A DNA stretch of 64,000 nt, taken from NCBI GenBank assembly GCA_033239525.1, contig BSYO01000024.1:8021991-8085990 (forward strand), read 5' to 3'. The notes under the pieces are model-generated. The model had not been told where the DNA came from. It saw only the letters and a program-made list of their open reading frames with translations, and did not search any database. Within the stretch, counting starts at the first letter, position 1. Every line of letters starts with the position of its first letter. Source of the DNA: Nepenthes gracilis (lineage: Eukaryota > Streptophyta > Magnoliopsida > Caryophyllales > Nepenthaceae). Below, one piece after another: positions 34,400 to 46,189 of the stretch. Made by a program: the position numbers and the translations under genes.

Positions 34400-35045
34400 T
34401 ACTTGATATATTGTAACTTTTTCAGCAAAGTACACAAAACTTGCTCCACTTTTTCTCAGAAAAGACAGGATTGACAGTCTCACATTAATGTCAAACGAAG
34501 TAAGCATCTATTCAGTGAAACACTTCGAGTGAAATAACCACCATAATCATGGGAAAAAGGATTACACTACTTCATTAACAAAATCTTCAAGGTTTCCTTA
34601 TTTTGTTGATGGAGAGTTTCCTTCTCCACCCTAAAATCATCCTTTTTCTGATAATAAGCTTGAACCCAACACAGAAGACAAAAGAAGAGCTGCCCAATAC
34701 AAGGGTTCATGGGAAAATCAGGGCACATGACCTCACTCACAGAGGCCATGAATTAGGCAAATCTAGGCACATAATAGCAAGAATCAGACTCAATAGCATT
34801 GGACCAAACAACGTTTCCTTTAGGTATGTTTACCAATTGTGCAAACCTAAACAGGTTATTTTGGTCTTTTCCCATCTTCTCTCATATCCATTTTATCTCA
34901 TCCCAAATCTCAATTCTGTCATCAACAATTAACCATTTATTCATTAACCAATTAATCATTTAATTAACATTGGACGTGAATTTCACATCGATACCTCGAC
35001 CGACTAAAAAAACATAATATAGACCATACATAGGATCCAAAATAT
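34400..35045. other. Intron sequence, nothing recognised
   Basis: AT-rich. A minus-strand frame at 34567-34749 has no family match. The part from about 34960 onward may be the interior of the minus-strand family B element. Confidence 0.4.
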
Positions 35046-35046
35046 G

Positions 35047-35063
35047 CCACATCTCATGTGGCT
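35047..35063. other. Perfect 7-bp stem inverted repeat
   Basis: GCCACAT-CTC-ATGTGGC forms a perfect hairpin of 7 bp with a 3-base loop. It overlaps the inner edge of the family B primer-binding site. Confidence 0.8.
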
Positions 35064-35073
35064 CCGATACCAA
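35061..35073 (-). promoter_or_regulatory. Primer-binding site of family B element
   Basis: Minus-strand TTGGTATCGGAGC matches the tRNA-Met PBS TTGGTATCAGAGC in 12 of 13 bases and directly follows the LTR end (GTTACGGTATGGG). This fixes the orientation of the family B LTR as minus. Confidence 0.8.
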
Positions 35074-36782
35074 CCCATACCGTAACGTCAAAACTTATGT
35101 AAGGAGTTATGCTTATCCAATACAAAATTAGAGTATAATAGTCAATTGAAATTAAAATCCGTTGCTATCCACAGCCAAACAGCCGACAACTAGGACTCTC
35201 AACAAACCGTAATTTACCTAAACGACATCCATAAGATACCCATTAAACTACTATTCATCCCATAAGTTACAAAGTGATAATCTGAATAACATAACATATT
35301 ATCTATTATCCGAAAACTAAAAATACAACATTAGAATTCTATGATTTCTAGTTCTAATCACTTTGAAAAGATTCCTTTTCAATCTTGATCATCCTACAAG
35401 TATTCGAGTATCTCATCTGAAGGGATTAGTAAAATAGAAATAATGAGTGAGCTAAAAGCTCAACAAGGTATATAATTTGCAATTAAACATATATACTTTG
35501 CATTAAAAATATATGGAAGGAACAATGCATCAAATTTCGATGAAATGCTATAAAATTCCAATACATGTGTCCAGTTTTGCAGATTTCTTATCATGTTCTT
35601 ACTCATTTCTTATAAACAAATCATACTGAAATATAATTTTCTTAGGGACCAAGAGTCAATGGGGCCTCACTAACTAAAGAAATGGATAATCGAAACCCAA
35701 ATTATATTTATTTTCACAGAATCAAAGGCCATACGCTACTATTCAAGACTCATAGGTAGTCTATCATGCATATAACCCTATAGACGGGACCAAACGCCGC
35801 TTTCACCGGCAAATGATAGATTCGAATCTCGATTTATCACTATAATATATTACCTGCTGAAATATAATTATGGTTCAATGTATATATTTATGAAAACTCT
35901 ACACATTCCTTCTTTCATGATTTTCTCATCCTGGAGAAAATGCTCATAATTCTTAGCTTAATTGTAGAGCTTTCTCATCAGATTCTATAAAATTCTTATC
36001 ATATAACACATTTTTTGCAAAAATTTAGCTATGATAAATTTTAAAACATGTAATGCTAAATTAGCAACAAAATGCAAGAAAATTCAATAATTGCACAGAA
36101 TTCAGCAAATACAAAAAATTTACTAAATTTAAGAACATGTAGAGCAATTTATATAAATTTTCAGCACATGCACAACTTAGTAATTTAAAACATGCAGAAC
36201 ATCATGTACGAATTTGAGGCATATAAGAGTTATTAAATTCATAAATTTAGTACATGCATGAAGAAATATTGTAGAATTCAACTATACTATATGATGAACA
36301 TATACTTGGGCATAAATTTCATGCATTTTTACAACAAAATGAGAAGAATTTAATATGCATGTTAAACTTATACATCTTAGTTATGAAATTATGTCATGAA
36401 TGAGCATTTAAAACAAAAAATGCTTAGGGAATTTTGAGAAAGAACAACAACAATAGAAGGAAGAGCTTGGAATGCACCTACATTACTCTAATTTATCAAA
36501 ATTCTAGCTTTAATTCACTTAAATTGGGCTTCCTTGACTTCCTTTCTCTCCTTCTCTCTCTTCTCCTCGTCTCCTTCTATCTATTTTCTCAAATTTTGCT
36601 GAAAAATGACAAAAAATCAGTTGGGTGTCCTATTTATACAAAAACAATACTCGAGTGCTGGTCGAGCACCCATCGGGCACCGTGTCTTAATACTACGGCA
36701 CATGAGCGCTGCCTCAGACATGCCTTGAACGCGTTTATACTGCTTTCAATGCCCAAGTGCCCATTAATCGTGTCTAGACTAC
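35074..36782 (-). repeat. Family B LTR, copy B1
   Basis: Bounded at the right end (minus strand) by a PBS. It carries a minus-strand TATA (TATAAATAGGACACCC, from about 36645 downward) and, upstream of that, GC-rich CTCGAGTGCTGGTCGAGCACC-type sequence at 36650-36690. It aligns with copy B2. The first ~130 bases of the LTR, relative to B2, are missing. Confidence 0.7.
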
Positions 36783-37040
36783 TTATCATCAAATCATGCT
36801 AAAATATAATTTTCTTAGGGACCAAGAATCGTAAGGCCTTACAGACTAAAGGAGCGGATAATCAAAACTTGGGTTCTATTTATTTCCACACAACCAAAGG
36901 CCATACGCTACTATTCAAGCCCCGTAGGTGGGTCGTCATATATAAAACCCTGTAGACAAAATTAAACGCCACTTTTACCCACCGATGATAGATTCGAACA
37001 TCGATTTATCACTATAATATACTACCCGCTAAAATATAAT
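36783..37040 (-). repeat. Family B LTR, copy B2, inner part
   Basis: Matches 35613-35868 nearly throughout, including AATATAATTTTCTTAGGGACC and GGCCATACGCTACTATTCAAG. It is continued at 39030 after an inserted solo LTR. Confidence 0.8.
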
Positions 37041-39029
37041 TGTAATATTCGGATCTCCATTTGATTTATTTTAATATTAATTATGATTTTGGATTAATTA
37101 GATATGTTGAAATTAATTGTATTTAGTGAAATTTTGAAGGAAATTGTAGTGATGTGGCACCTGAAACGCGCTTGAGGGGCGCTTGAGTGCTGATTTCAGA
37201 AGACATATGCCCATGGCAGCGCTCAAGCACTAGATTCACCGAGACCCAGCACTCAAGGTGCGCCTGAGACAGCGCTCGAGCACCATTTTGGTTATCTAAG
37301 GGGACTGCAGCACTGTGCGCATCATTTTGCACGGGAGAAGAAGAGGAGAAAGAGTCGGAGAAAGAAGAAAGAGAAGGTGGCGTTTGAGTGTCTTTGAGCA
37401 TCTTTTCATCAGATTTGCTTGGCATAACGTTGAGACAAGTAGTTAGAAGCCCTATCATTTGTTTGATTTCGTGTCTGATAACGTTTGCTTATATTTTAGG
37501 AGGTTTTAGAATATGTATATTATTTTTATTCACCCTATTTGCTTCTCGTGGACATACATGCTATATTTATTGGTCGATTTGGGTCTTTGTTTGGTTCTTG
37601 TGATTTTGGGGGTCCTATTAATTTTATGAAAATTTGTACAAATATTTAAGTCTATATATGTTCTATATTAGTATGTTTATATGAAAATAGGCATGAAACT
37701 TGCATAGACCATGTATTACTACACATACATGTGTTGGGATGAGGTTCATTGCCTTTGTAATTTGATATGTGATCCAATTTCGATATGTGATTTGTGGCTC
37801 CTCTCCTGACAGGTAGACCTTGTTCCCGATGGGAAAATATTTGTGATTCTCTCTTCCACCAGTAGGAAGAGGCTTTGATGTAGCATAGACCTACCCCATT
37901 TATGTGATAATAAGAACCACCGTAATGTAATTATAAAAATTTTATATATATTCGGACATTTTAATATATCTAATAAATTTAAGGATTGCACCAAAACCAT
38001 GGATGGCAAAACATAGTGTGCAAGTTCCGATTCTATAGGAGACAGTTTTCATGGATGGCCATTCCTACTGGCCTAAACTGTAATTGATTTGGCTTAAGGT
38101 TACTAATAGTGTATATAACCCTTTCTCAAATTAGTCTTTTAAAATCTTTAATTCTCCATTTAACATGCTTTGTATTTCTACATGGATTTGTATTTGAATT
38201 TCAATTTGAGATTTGCCGGTTTGCCCATGGATGGAAATTTGGGTTAGTCTCGTACATTTAGATATGTGATTTGTCCTAGAACACGTTTTAATTTATATGA
38301 TTTCACTCCATCCTTTGTTATTCGTATGTGATTTGGATCTGTATTTTGATTTGTTTAGAATACATGTCATATGGATATGATATCAAATCACGATTTGTTC
38401 TATGATATGATTTGGATATGAGATTTGACTCCGAATCACAATTTGATATGTGTATGACCCAATGGGACCATGTTTGACACGGACTATGATTTTGAGTACG
38501 AAACTACCATCAGACTTTCTATTAATTTTCGAACCTCATACAATTTGTTTTATATAATTTGTTTATATTATTTGACCCTCTCTCTCTAATTGTGGATGTG
38601 TGTGTGTGTGTGTGTGCATATATATATTATTTTTTGTATGCACTAATACTTGCTATGTTTAAAACTCACGTTTTCATTTTCATCGCTTCAGACTAGTGGG
38701 CTGAATATGCTTACAGGAGTTCGGACGTTATCAGATGCAGTATTATTCGCTTGGTGAGTATGGATGTTTTATTTGATTTGTGTCTGGATCTCGGGGTGCA
38801 TTTTGGTTTTTTGTAGCAACCAAGTGTAGGCCTTTAGACCATATATTGAGAATATTTGGATTTGTTATATTATGCGGATGGGTTATTATTTGAATATCTC
38901 CCTTATGATATGAGATAGCAGGTCGTTTTTATATTATTCGGATTTATATTCGATGAGATCATGTGTTTATTAGGATTTTAATTTTATAAAATATTATTAT
39001 TAGAATTGTTTTGGGCCGGGTACATGACA
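37041..39029 (+). mobile_element. Solo LTR of gypsy family A (copy A2), TSD ATAAT
   Basis: Begins TGTAATATTCGG and ends GGGTACATGACA, so it has TG...CA termini. It is flanked by the 5-bp direct repeat ATAAT (37036-37040 and 39030-39034). The uninterrupted family B copy at 35860-35880 shows the empty site. No interior, PBS or polypurine tract is present, so it arose by recombination between the two LTRs of a full element. Length 1,989 bp. It aligns with the LTR at 17417, which has a chromodomain remnant upstream, and so belongs to a chromovirus-type gypsy family. The usual TATA position near 37300 is poorly preserved. GC-rich block with AGCGCTCGAGCACC at 37166-37286. Confidence 0.92.
38597..38616. 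repeat. (TG)n microsatellite
   Basis: Ten TG units inside the solo LTR, followed by a short (AT)n run. Confidence 0.9.
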
Positions 39030-40091
39030 ATAATTATGGTCCAATACATATACTTATGAAAACTCTACATGTTTCTTCTTTCATAATTTTCTCATTCAAG
39101 AAAATGCTGATAATTCTTAACTTAATTGTAGAGTTTTCTCATCAAAGTTTGTAAACTCTTATTATATAACACTTACACTTTCTGCAAAAATTTAGCTATG
39201 ATGAATTTAAAAATATGAAATGCTAAATTAGTAGCAAAATGAAGGAAAATTCAGTAATTGTGTAGAATTCAACAAATATAGAAAATTTTACTAAATTTTA
39301 GAACATGCAAAGCAATTTATATGAATTTCCAGTACATAGAAGACTTATACTTAGCAATTTAAAACATGCAAAATATTATGTACGAATTTGAGACATATAA
39401 GAGTCATTAAGTTCATAAATTTAGTACATGCGTGAAGAAATATTGCAGAATTCAACTATACTATGTGATGAACATATATCTTGGGGCATGAATTTCTTGC
39501 ATTTTTATAACAAAATGAGAAAAATTTCACATGCATGTTAAACTTATATATCTTAGCTATGAAATCATGTTATACATGGACATTTAAAACAAAAAATGCT
39601 TAGAGAATTTTGAGAAAGAACAGCAACAATAGAAGGAAGGCCTCGGAATGCACTTGTCTTACTCCAATTTACCAAAATTCTAGCTTTAATTCACTTAAAT
39701 TGGGCTTCCTTGGCTTCCTTTCTCTCTTTCTCTCTCTTCTCCTTGTTTGGTTCTTTCTCCTCTATCAAATTTTGCTGAAAAATGATAGAAAATCAGCCTG
39801 ATGTCTTATTTATACAAAAATGATGCTTCGAGCGTCGGGGCGCCCGTCAGGCGTTGTGCCTTAATATTGCAGCGCACGAGCATTGTCTCGGGCATGCCTT
39901 GAGTGTGTCTATATTGCTTTTGGCGCTCAGGCCCCATCAGGTGTAGCTACTCTGCCTTCCACATGCCAGTCGGACATCTCTCAACTTGATGTAATTCGAT
40001 CCAAATTTGACATTTAACATAATTTTCTTTATCTTTTGACCCCAATTTTAATTATATAATAATAATAATTATTATTATTATATCCAGCTTT
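39030..40091 (-). repeat. Family B LTR, copy B2, outer part
   Basis: Continues copy B2 after the solo LTR and aligns with 35870-36780: 'gaaaactctaca', 'aatgcttag(g/a)gaattttgagaaagaac', 'ggaatgcac', 'aattgggcttccttg'. It includes the minus-strand TATA near 39800-39815 and extends about 130 bp further upstream than B1. A palindromic AT stretch (AATAATAATAATTATTATTATT) is at about 40061-40082. Confidence 0.75.
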
Positions 40092-40105
40092 TTATCATCA
40101 AATCA

Positions 40106-40209
40106 GTGTGATGGGTCTATAGATTATACATTGAAACAAAATAAGATAACATGCAGAAAAAGACAATAGAGTAAATGGAAAGCCACATATAACACCACCA
40201 AATTGGTTT
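40106..40209. other. Spacer between family B and family F LTRs
   Basis: No feature recognised. Confidence 0.3.
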
Positions 40210-41110
40210 CGAAAAAATTGAGGTCTTGTCCAGGTTTTGTCAAGTCTGGTAGCCCCTATGCAGAGATACCAAGGTCCGGTTCTCTAAGCAGAAAGCTGAG
40301 CTTCCCTGAGAAACGGAGTCAAGATGGGATGACTGGTCCCAAACAACCAAGGTCCTAGACAACAAAGGTACTAGAGAAGACCAAGTCCCAAATGACTATA
40401 GTACCAAAAGAAGAACAAGGTCTCCAAAGACCAAGGAACTAAGTAAGACTGAGGTCCCAAGAGAGAGAAGTCTAGTGAGACAACCAAAGTTCTGGAGAAT
40501 GTCAAGGTCTAGAGAAAGCACCAAACCCCCGGTAGCTTGGGTAGAACTTGGCTGAATGGCCAAGAAAGGGATCAGCTGATGTCCCCATACAGCAAAGTTA
40601 CAAGAAAAACAGAAGAGCAGTGATGATCACTTGTTTGGAAGCAGTGTCAACAAAAGCAATAAATATAATGTCGTTCCAAATTAAGAGTAATGGTCACGTA
40701 CGATTCCATTATCACTCGCAATTTCAAAGGACCTGATCTCCTTTATAAATGAGAGTCCTAAAAGATTACAAGGCACACGATTCTTAATGCAAGACACACA
40801 AAGGAAAACTCAACCTCGAGAGCAATCAATAAAAGAGTGCCTTCAAGAGAGAATGTTATTGCTACTTTGGAGAAATATTCTCCCACAAGCATTCTTCATC
40901 AAACCTTAACCAATGCCTAGAGACTCTATTATCCTAGCACATGACTAAAGACTCGTCTAAGTTCACTCTGTCAATGCTAACCCACGAGGGAGCCTTAAAC
41001 CAATCTATTGCTCTATTATTCTTTATTCTAGACAACTCACGTATAGTATAATGTCTTCATAATTAATTTGCTTTATATGTCATTTGTTCTTTCCATTATA
41101 GTTAGTACAT
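40210..41110 (+). repeat. Family F LTR, copy F1
   Basis: Aligns with 50105-50605 plus 54705-55085. The U3 part is a run of 'caaggtcc...accaag' phrases. A TATA box (CCTTTATAAATGAGAG) is at about 40740, followed by AAAAGATTACAA, CAAAGG(A)AAAACTCAA, CCTAGCA and GACTAA phrases shared with the other copy. The ends are approximate; no PBS was recognised. Confidence 0.65.
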
Positions 41111-41959
41111 TTTAATGAAGTAATCCCGCCAAGGAAAAATCTTGGGGTCCTATTTGTTATGGTCCCTTTTATGGTGTGCTCCATATACAAAGCTTGCTCC
41201 ATCTCCCACTAAAAGATTTTAGTATCCAATCCTTATTCTAAATATGCATCATTAAGAAAAAAACCTTCCTTAAGAAAAATGTATACAATCAAGCTTGCCT
41301 CCTAGACCTTTCTTTTTCTTCTCCTTAGTCTTGCAAACATCAAAAACCAGCGCACAATGGTCAACATAAATCGGCTGCATCAGAAGATACTAATGCAAAT
41401 TCTCCGATTACAAAATATGACCCGAACCAGCTGAAAAATTAGCTTGGACCGGCCATGACTCAAATGATTTTTTAAATATGAGTCTCTTAACTATAAGAGG
41501 ACACCCTAACCAGTCAAGAACTGGTCTCAAATTGTCCATAAAATCAATAATAATAGAGCTAGTTCCTGAGCATCTATGCTGATGGGGAAAATGGATTGAA
41601 CCGTACCCAATTCAGCTGAACTGGCGACTGGCCCAGCCAATGTATATTATATAGCTTAAGGCCTACCTGACCACATCCTGAAGGACGACCTGGCAGCTTA
41701 GGCCCCCTAAGATAGCGAATACCAAGGGATTCACAATCTCCCCAATGCTCACAAAGCACACAGCAATATGGCTCATATGGTAAAGTTGTTACACCAGCAG
41801 GTGGGGAAACAACCCATGCGAGCAGACTCGCCACCTCCACCAGGGGAAATAGAAAGGCATTTTAAATAGAGATTCCAGGATGGACAAGCGTCCATCATTC
41901 CCAACCTCCAAATAAACTCAGGCAAGATAAGAAGCAGGGAAACTCCCAGGCTAGGGCTG
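41111..41959. other. Unclassified repeat-like sequence in intron 1
   Basis: Ordinary composition with a slightly GC-richer part (41570-41950). A minus-strand frame of 88 codons here has no recognised motif. It may belong to the 3' part of the adjacent Tat-lineage element. Confidence 0.3.
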
Positions 41960-44440
41960 ATTCAGCCCGATGGCAATGGCTGGACTAGGTTGTCCAAAGG
42001 CTTCCATAGCCCCCTTCCAACTCCACACCTCCTATCGGCACTTAGACCAACATACTCATGTAAATCTAGGATGACAAATTTGTGCAGTGGCTGAGGTAGA
42101 TAGGAAATCTGACGGTGACCAGTGCACTGCCATGTGGTTAGAGGCTCCATCAACATGTAAGGTCCACCTTAAGGTGACGCTCAAGGCTTGTCCTATGGCT
42201 CTTTCCTCTTCTTCGGCTGAGTTCACTGTTGTACATTTGACTAGGAAATTGGCCAAGGTTTGCCCTTTAATTGTTGCTTGTGCCTGAATCTGGGTGTCAA
42301 ACTCCCAGGTCGATTTATTGCTTTATGAACCTTCCTAAGATTTTGGGTCTGTAGGATTTGATGGCGAGGCTATTCAGTCAATAGGACTATCCAATGAGCA
42401 TGGAAATAAGACCCAACTTTCCTCCTTAAGAAGACTAATGGCAACGCTGTCTTCTTGGCAAAGGTGTACTGTTTTTTAGATCCAACAGGACCTTGATGAT
42501 GTAGTAGATCAGCCTTTAGACATTTTCCTCCTCTTGAATTAGCACTGCACTGAACAACTCTTGAATAGATTGCCAGGTTAAGTATAAATCTTCCCCTTCT
42601 ACCGCTGGGTCAACAAGGGAGCTTGCTGAGGTAGGCCTCTTGCCCTTTTCTTGGCATTGCTTGGTCCATTAAAAGCCATTAGACTTTGCTCTTTGCATTA
42701 CCTGAAATGTAGGTACTTCTCAGCCTATCTGGACGCTAATCTTTGCAGTGAAGCAATGCATTATGTCTATCTTTGTACATCCCCGATGGACTTTGGTTAT
42801 TCATCAAAAAGTATATCCTTGATTTTCTTGGGGTTTGCCTTTATTCTTTGACGAGACACAATAAATCCCACTAACTTTTTTGAAGTGACTTAGTTATCCA
42901 TTGAAAGGAAATCCTTGATTTTCTTGGGGTTGGCCTTTATTTCTCGATGAGAAATGATACATCCTAGGAACTTTTTGGAAGCGACTTTGAATACACATTT
43001 AATGGGATTTTCATGCCACCGGTCTTGAGGACTTTGAATGTTTCTGCTAGGTCATTCATGCATTTTAATGAGCATGGTGTCCATGTATGCCTCCATGTTT
43101 CAGCCTATTTGGTCAGAAAACATTCTATTCACCAACCTTTGATTGGTGGCTCCTTCATTCTTTAGCCTAAAGGACATTACTTTCTACCAGTTTAGGCCTT
43201 GCTGCCACAAAGGTCATGTGCTTCTCACCTATTGGATCTATTTTGATTTGGTTATACCCAAATATGCATCATAAAGCTTAAGAGGTGGTATACCGAGGTG
43301 GAATCAACTAGCTAGTTGATCCACAGGGGGAAAATTATCTTTTGGGTAGGCTTCATTCAAGTTTGTAAAGTCAACACACATTATCCAATTTCCTTTGGAC
43401 TTCTTTACCATCACAACTTTAGCCAGCTATTCTAGAGAGTGCACCTTTTGAAGGAACATGGCATCCTGGAGTTTCTTTTCTTCCATCAGTGCCTTCATAT
43501 CATCCATAGAGAACTTTCTTTGTTTTCTTTTATACTGACTTATGCTATGGTAGGATGTTTAGCTTGTGCATCATCAATATTGGGGAGATGCTCGACATGT
43601 TGCCCTTGGTCTGTGCAAATATATCTCAGTTGGTGCTAAGAAAAACTTTTAAGCCCCTTTCTTCTTTGTTTAGCATGGTCCCTATTGGCACAAATGTTTC
43701 CAGCTCCTTGGGATCCAGGGGGATCTTGGTTGTCTCTTTCCCAGGCTGCCCCTTCATAAGCATGCATCATTGCACAAATCGATGCCATCTATAAAAGAGC
43801 ATGCCCTAAACCTTAGATCTACGTGAGGTAACAACTTCACCCTATTGCTTGGTCTTCATAGACCTCTCCTACCTCGTACAAGGTGTGATTATTCATTTTT
43901 AAGTGAGAGATTGAAGTCATGGCCCCAAAGGTCACCAGATTTAGTTCACTGAGGATGTTGTTATAGACAAAGGACAACTCTACCACAACTTAGTTCAGGA
44001 TATGCAAGGACATTAATGGGCAGGTTTCCATGGTGACCTTAAGGTCCACGAGTCCCTTTACCATGACCGATTCTTTATCCAGGCAATATAATGGGCTATA
44101 AAGGCTTGAAGTGCTGCCTTGTTAGTCCCAATTAATTGGTGGCATCAAAATAAAGGAGGCCCTAGGAGTGTCTATTGTCAGCCAAGACCCATTTCACTTG
44201 GTAGTCATTGTCTCCATCTAAAACGAGGGCTAATACAACTACAGCATTGGATACAAAACTATAATTTTCATCATAGGTTGTAAGGACTTCCCTCTTCATC
44301 TTCATCTTCTTGCTCGGCGATCCAAGCTCAAGATGCCTTGGTGCTCTTGGTGGCTTGCTCGCTAGCTTATTGACCACCTGAACCATTATGCTGTTGTTGG
44401 GGTTCAAGGACCCGGTTAGCTGTTTTGACTATAGTCTCTC
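41960..44440 (-). pseudogene. Tat-lineage gypsy pol fragment (PR-RT-RH)
   Basis: Read on the minus strand in pieces. The protease region (44407-44160) has VLADNRHS where this lineage normally has VDNGSS, so the catalytic site is lost. RT N-terminal part near 43440-43300: WIMCVDFTNLNEAYPKDNFP. RT connection region near 43000-42810, containing ANPKKIKD twice because of a 96-bp duplication. RNase H entry 42256-42056: QTLANFLVKCT then WTLHVDGASN, characteristic of the second RNase H of Tat/Ogre elements. Much of RT is missing and stops are frequent. Such polyproteins copy element RNA into DNA; this one is dead. Confidence 0.78.
42815..43006 (-). repeat. 96-bp tandem duplication inside Tat RT
   Basis: ATCCTTGATTTTCTTGGGGT begins at both 42815 and 42911, and similarity continues across each 96-bp unit (CCTTTATT, GAGA, CCC/CCTA, CTTTTTTGAAG/CTTTTTGGAAG). 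On the minus strand both units encode ...ANPKKIKD; 96 bp keeps the frame. Confidence 0.85.
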
Positions 44441-45959
44441 TGTAGTGTCCATTTGGACTCACCAGAACTTGGACAATTGGCCTCAGCTTATTAGCACATC
44501 TAACTCTTGCAGCAAGCATACTGCCTCCTCTTTATATTAGAAAAAAAAGTGATTTTTGCAACAGCATAGTCTCTATCAACAACAAAGCAAAAAAAATTTT
44601 GTTGTGAAAAAAAAAAAGAGCAAGAGAGAGAGCGAGAGTTTCTAAAAAAAAATTTGTGCAACAAAAAAAGGGGGCAAAGAGGCAAAGAGGAAGGGAGGCA
44701 AGATGCAGCAGCCACAAATGAAGCAGCCACAGAAGGAAGATGAACAATGGTGGCCAAGCTCCCCAGAAATCACAACATGTTGTCTTTCTCCTCTTCACTC
44801 ATCGGAACCATTCTCCGCGTCGCCACCAACAGCCACCACCACCACATCTCGGGTTGCCACCAAGCCAAATCACACCCAAAACAACCATCCAAACCCTCGA
44901 AACCCTAATCGACCTCTCACCCTAAACCAACTCACCTGAACGCCCTGTCCATTAGTAACCCAAACTCCTATACCAAAGCCCCACCAAACCTGTAGCTGCC
45001 ACCTTTTTTCAGAAAGAGAAACAAAAAAAGGGAAAAGTTACGAATAGGGTCATGCCGATTTTTTGTCTTTATTTTCTTGTCTTTGTCTTCATCCTCGTCA
45101 TCATCTTCGTCTTCATCACCGCCTTATTTGTCAACACTTTCGTCTTCGCCTTTGTCACCGTTATCGCCGCTACCTTCATCTCCTTCACTGTCGCCGCCTA
45201 AATGAGGGAGCGCGCATTGAGCACCTCTACGTTCCGCATCTCTTTCATGTGAGTGGGCATTGAAGCCCAACTCGACTAAAAGTGGTACAATAAAAAGAAA
45301 AAAAAACAATAGAGAGCGCGACATTAGCAAGGTAGGAAAGAAAAAAAAATAGAGAGAGAAAACGGGAAAAAAAGCAAACAAGAGAGAAATAGCGAGAAAA
45401 AAAAATAGGGCAGAAAAAAAAAAAAAAAAAAAAACAAGAAAGCGGAAGAAAAGCAACAAAAAAAAAAAACAGCAAACAAAAATTCTGGCAATAAAAAATC
45501 CTCATCACAAGACCATCTCATACAAGCCGGTCTAATTATTCTAATATTTAGGTGCGTTCGTTCAATTTTAGTTTGGGTAGCATATTTTTTTCTTTTTATT
45601 AATAATATTTAGTTTTATCTGCATGTGTTATTTTATTACAAATAACAAAAACAAAGAAAAAATACAAAAAAAACCTTCCTTTTACATCCCATAACTACCT
45701 TCATTGTGGATACAATCACACTACAATTGATTTTTACTTTATTATTTTAATAGATTAGCAATACTTATTTACATGATCTGAACCAAACGAGATCTCACAA
45801 AAAAAAAAATTGCATTAATTGTTTATTGATCTCGTCGTATTGGTGATGCATTGTTTCTTATAACACTTCTAACCTAATTATAGATGTTAACCAATTTGAA
45901 ATTCTAAGTGAGCAATTAGTCCAATTATTTCTTTAAAATGTCCAAGTAAAGCCTTATTT
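44441..45959. other. Low-complexity, purine-rich and triplet-biased sequence
   Basis: 44540-44700 and 45280-45480 are A/G-rich, with a poly-A run of 22 near 45416-45437. 45066-45195 is a TCN/CTT triplet-biased stretch that on the minus strand would read as an Asp/Glu/Gly-rich tail. Frames at 44703-44939 (+) and 45124-45521 (-) reflect this composition rather than a recognised protein. It may be the leader or LTR of a neighbouring element. Confidence 0.4.
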
Positions 45960-46189
45960 ATTGATAGGCGAGATAGAATAAATGAGAAACCTTTGAAGAA
46001 CAAGTATATGAGCCTAAGTTAAAGGAATTTGATGACTTAGATAGTAATGGCATTAACACATTTGTGGACTACATCAAGCCTAGACTCCCTTTCTTCCTTT
46101 CTCGATAAGCCATTTTTTAAAGTTGTACGATACATATTAACACAAGCCAAAGAGGTTGATAATTGGAGTCATCACGTTATCTTTCACAC

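Noticed and set aside
41574..42287. Plus- and minus-strand small ORFs with Cys-rich peptides
   Set aside because: The minus strand shows Tat RNase H motifs at 42056-42256, so the overlapping plus-strand frames are shadows; the 41574-41840 frame has no family match.
45124..45521. Phe-rich minus-strand frames that look like membrane proteins
   Set aside because: They are translations of A/G-rich simple sequence, including a 22-base poly-A run.
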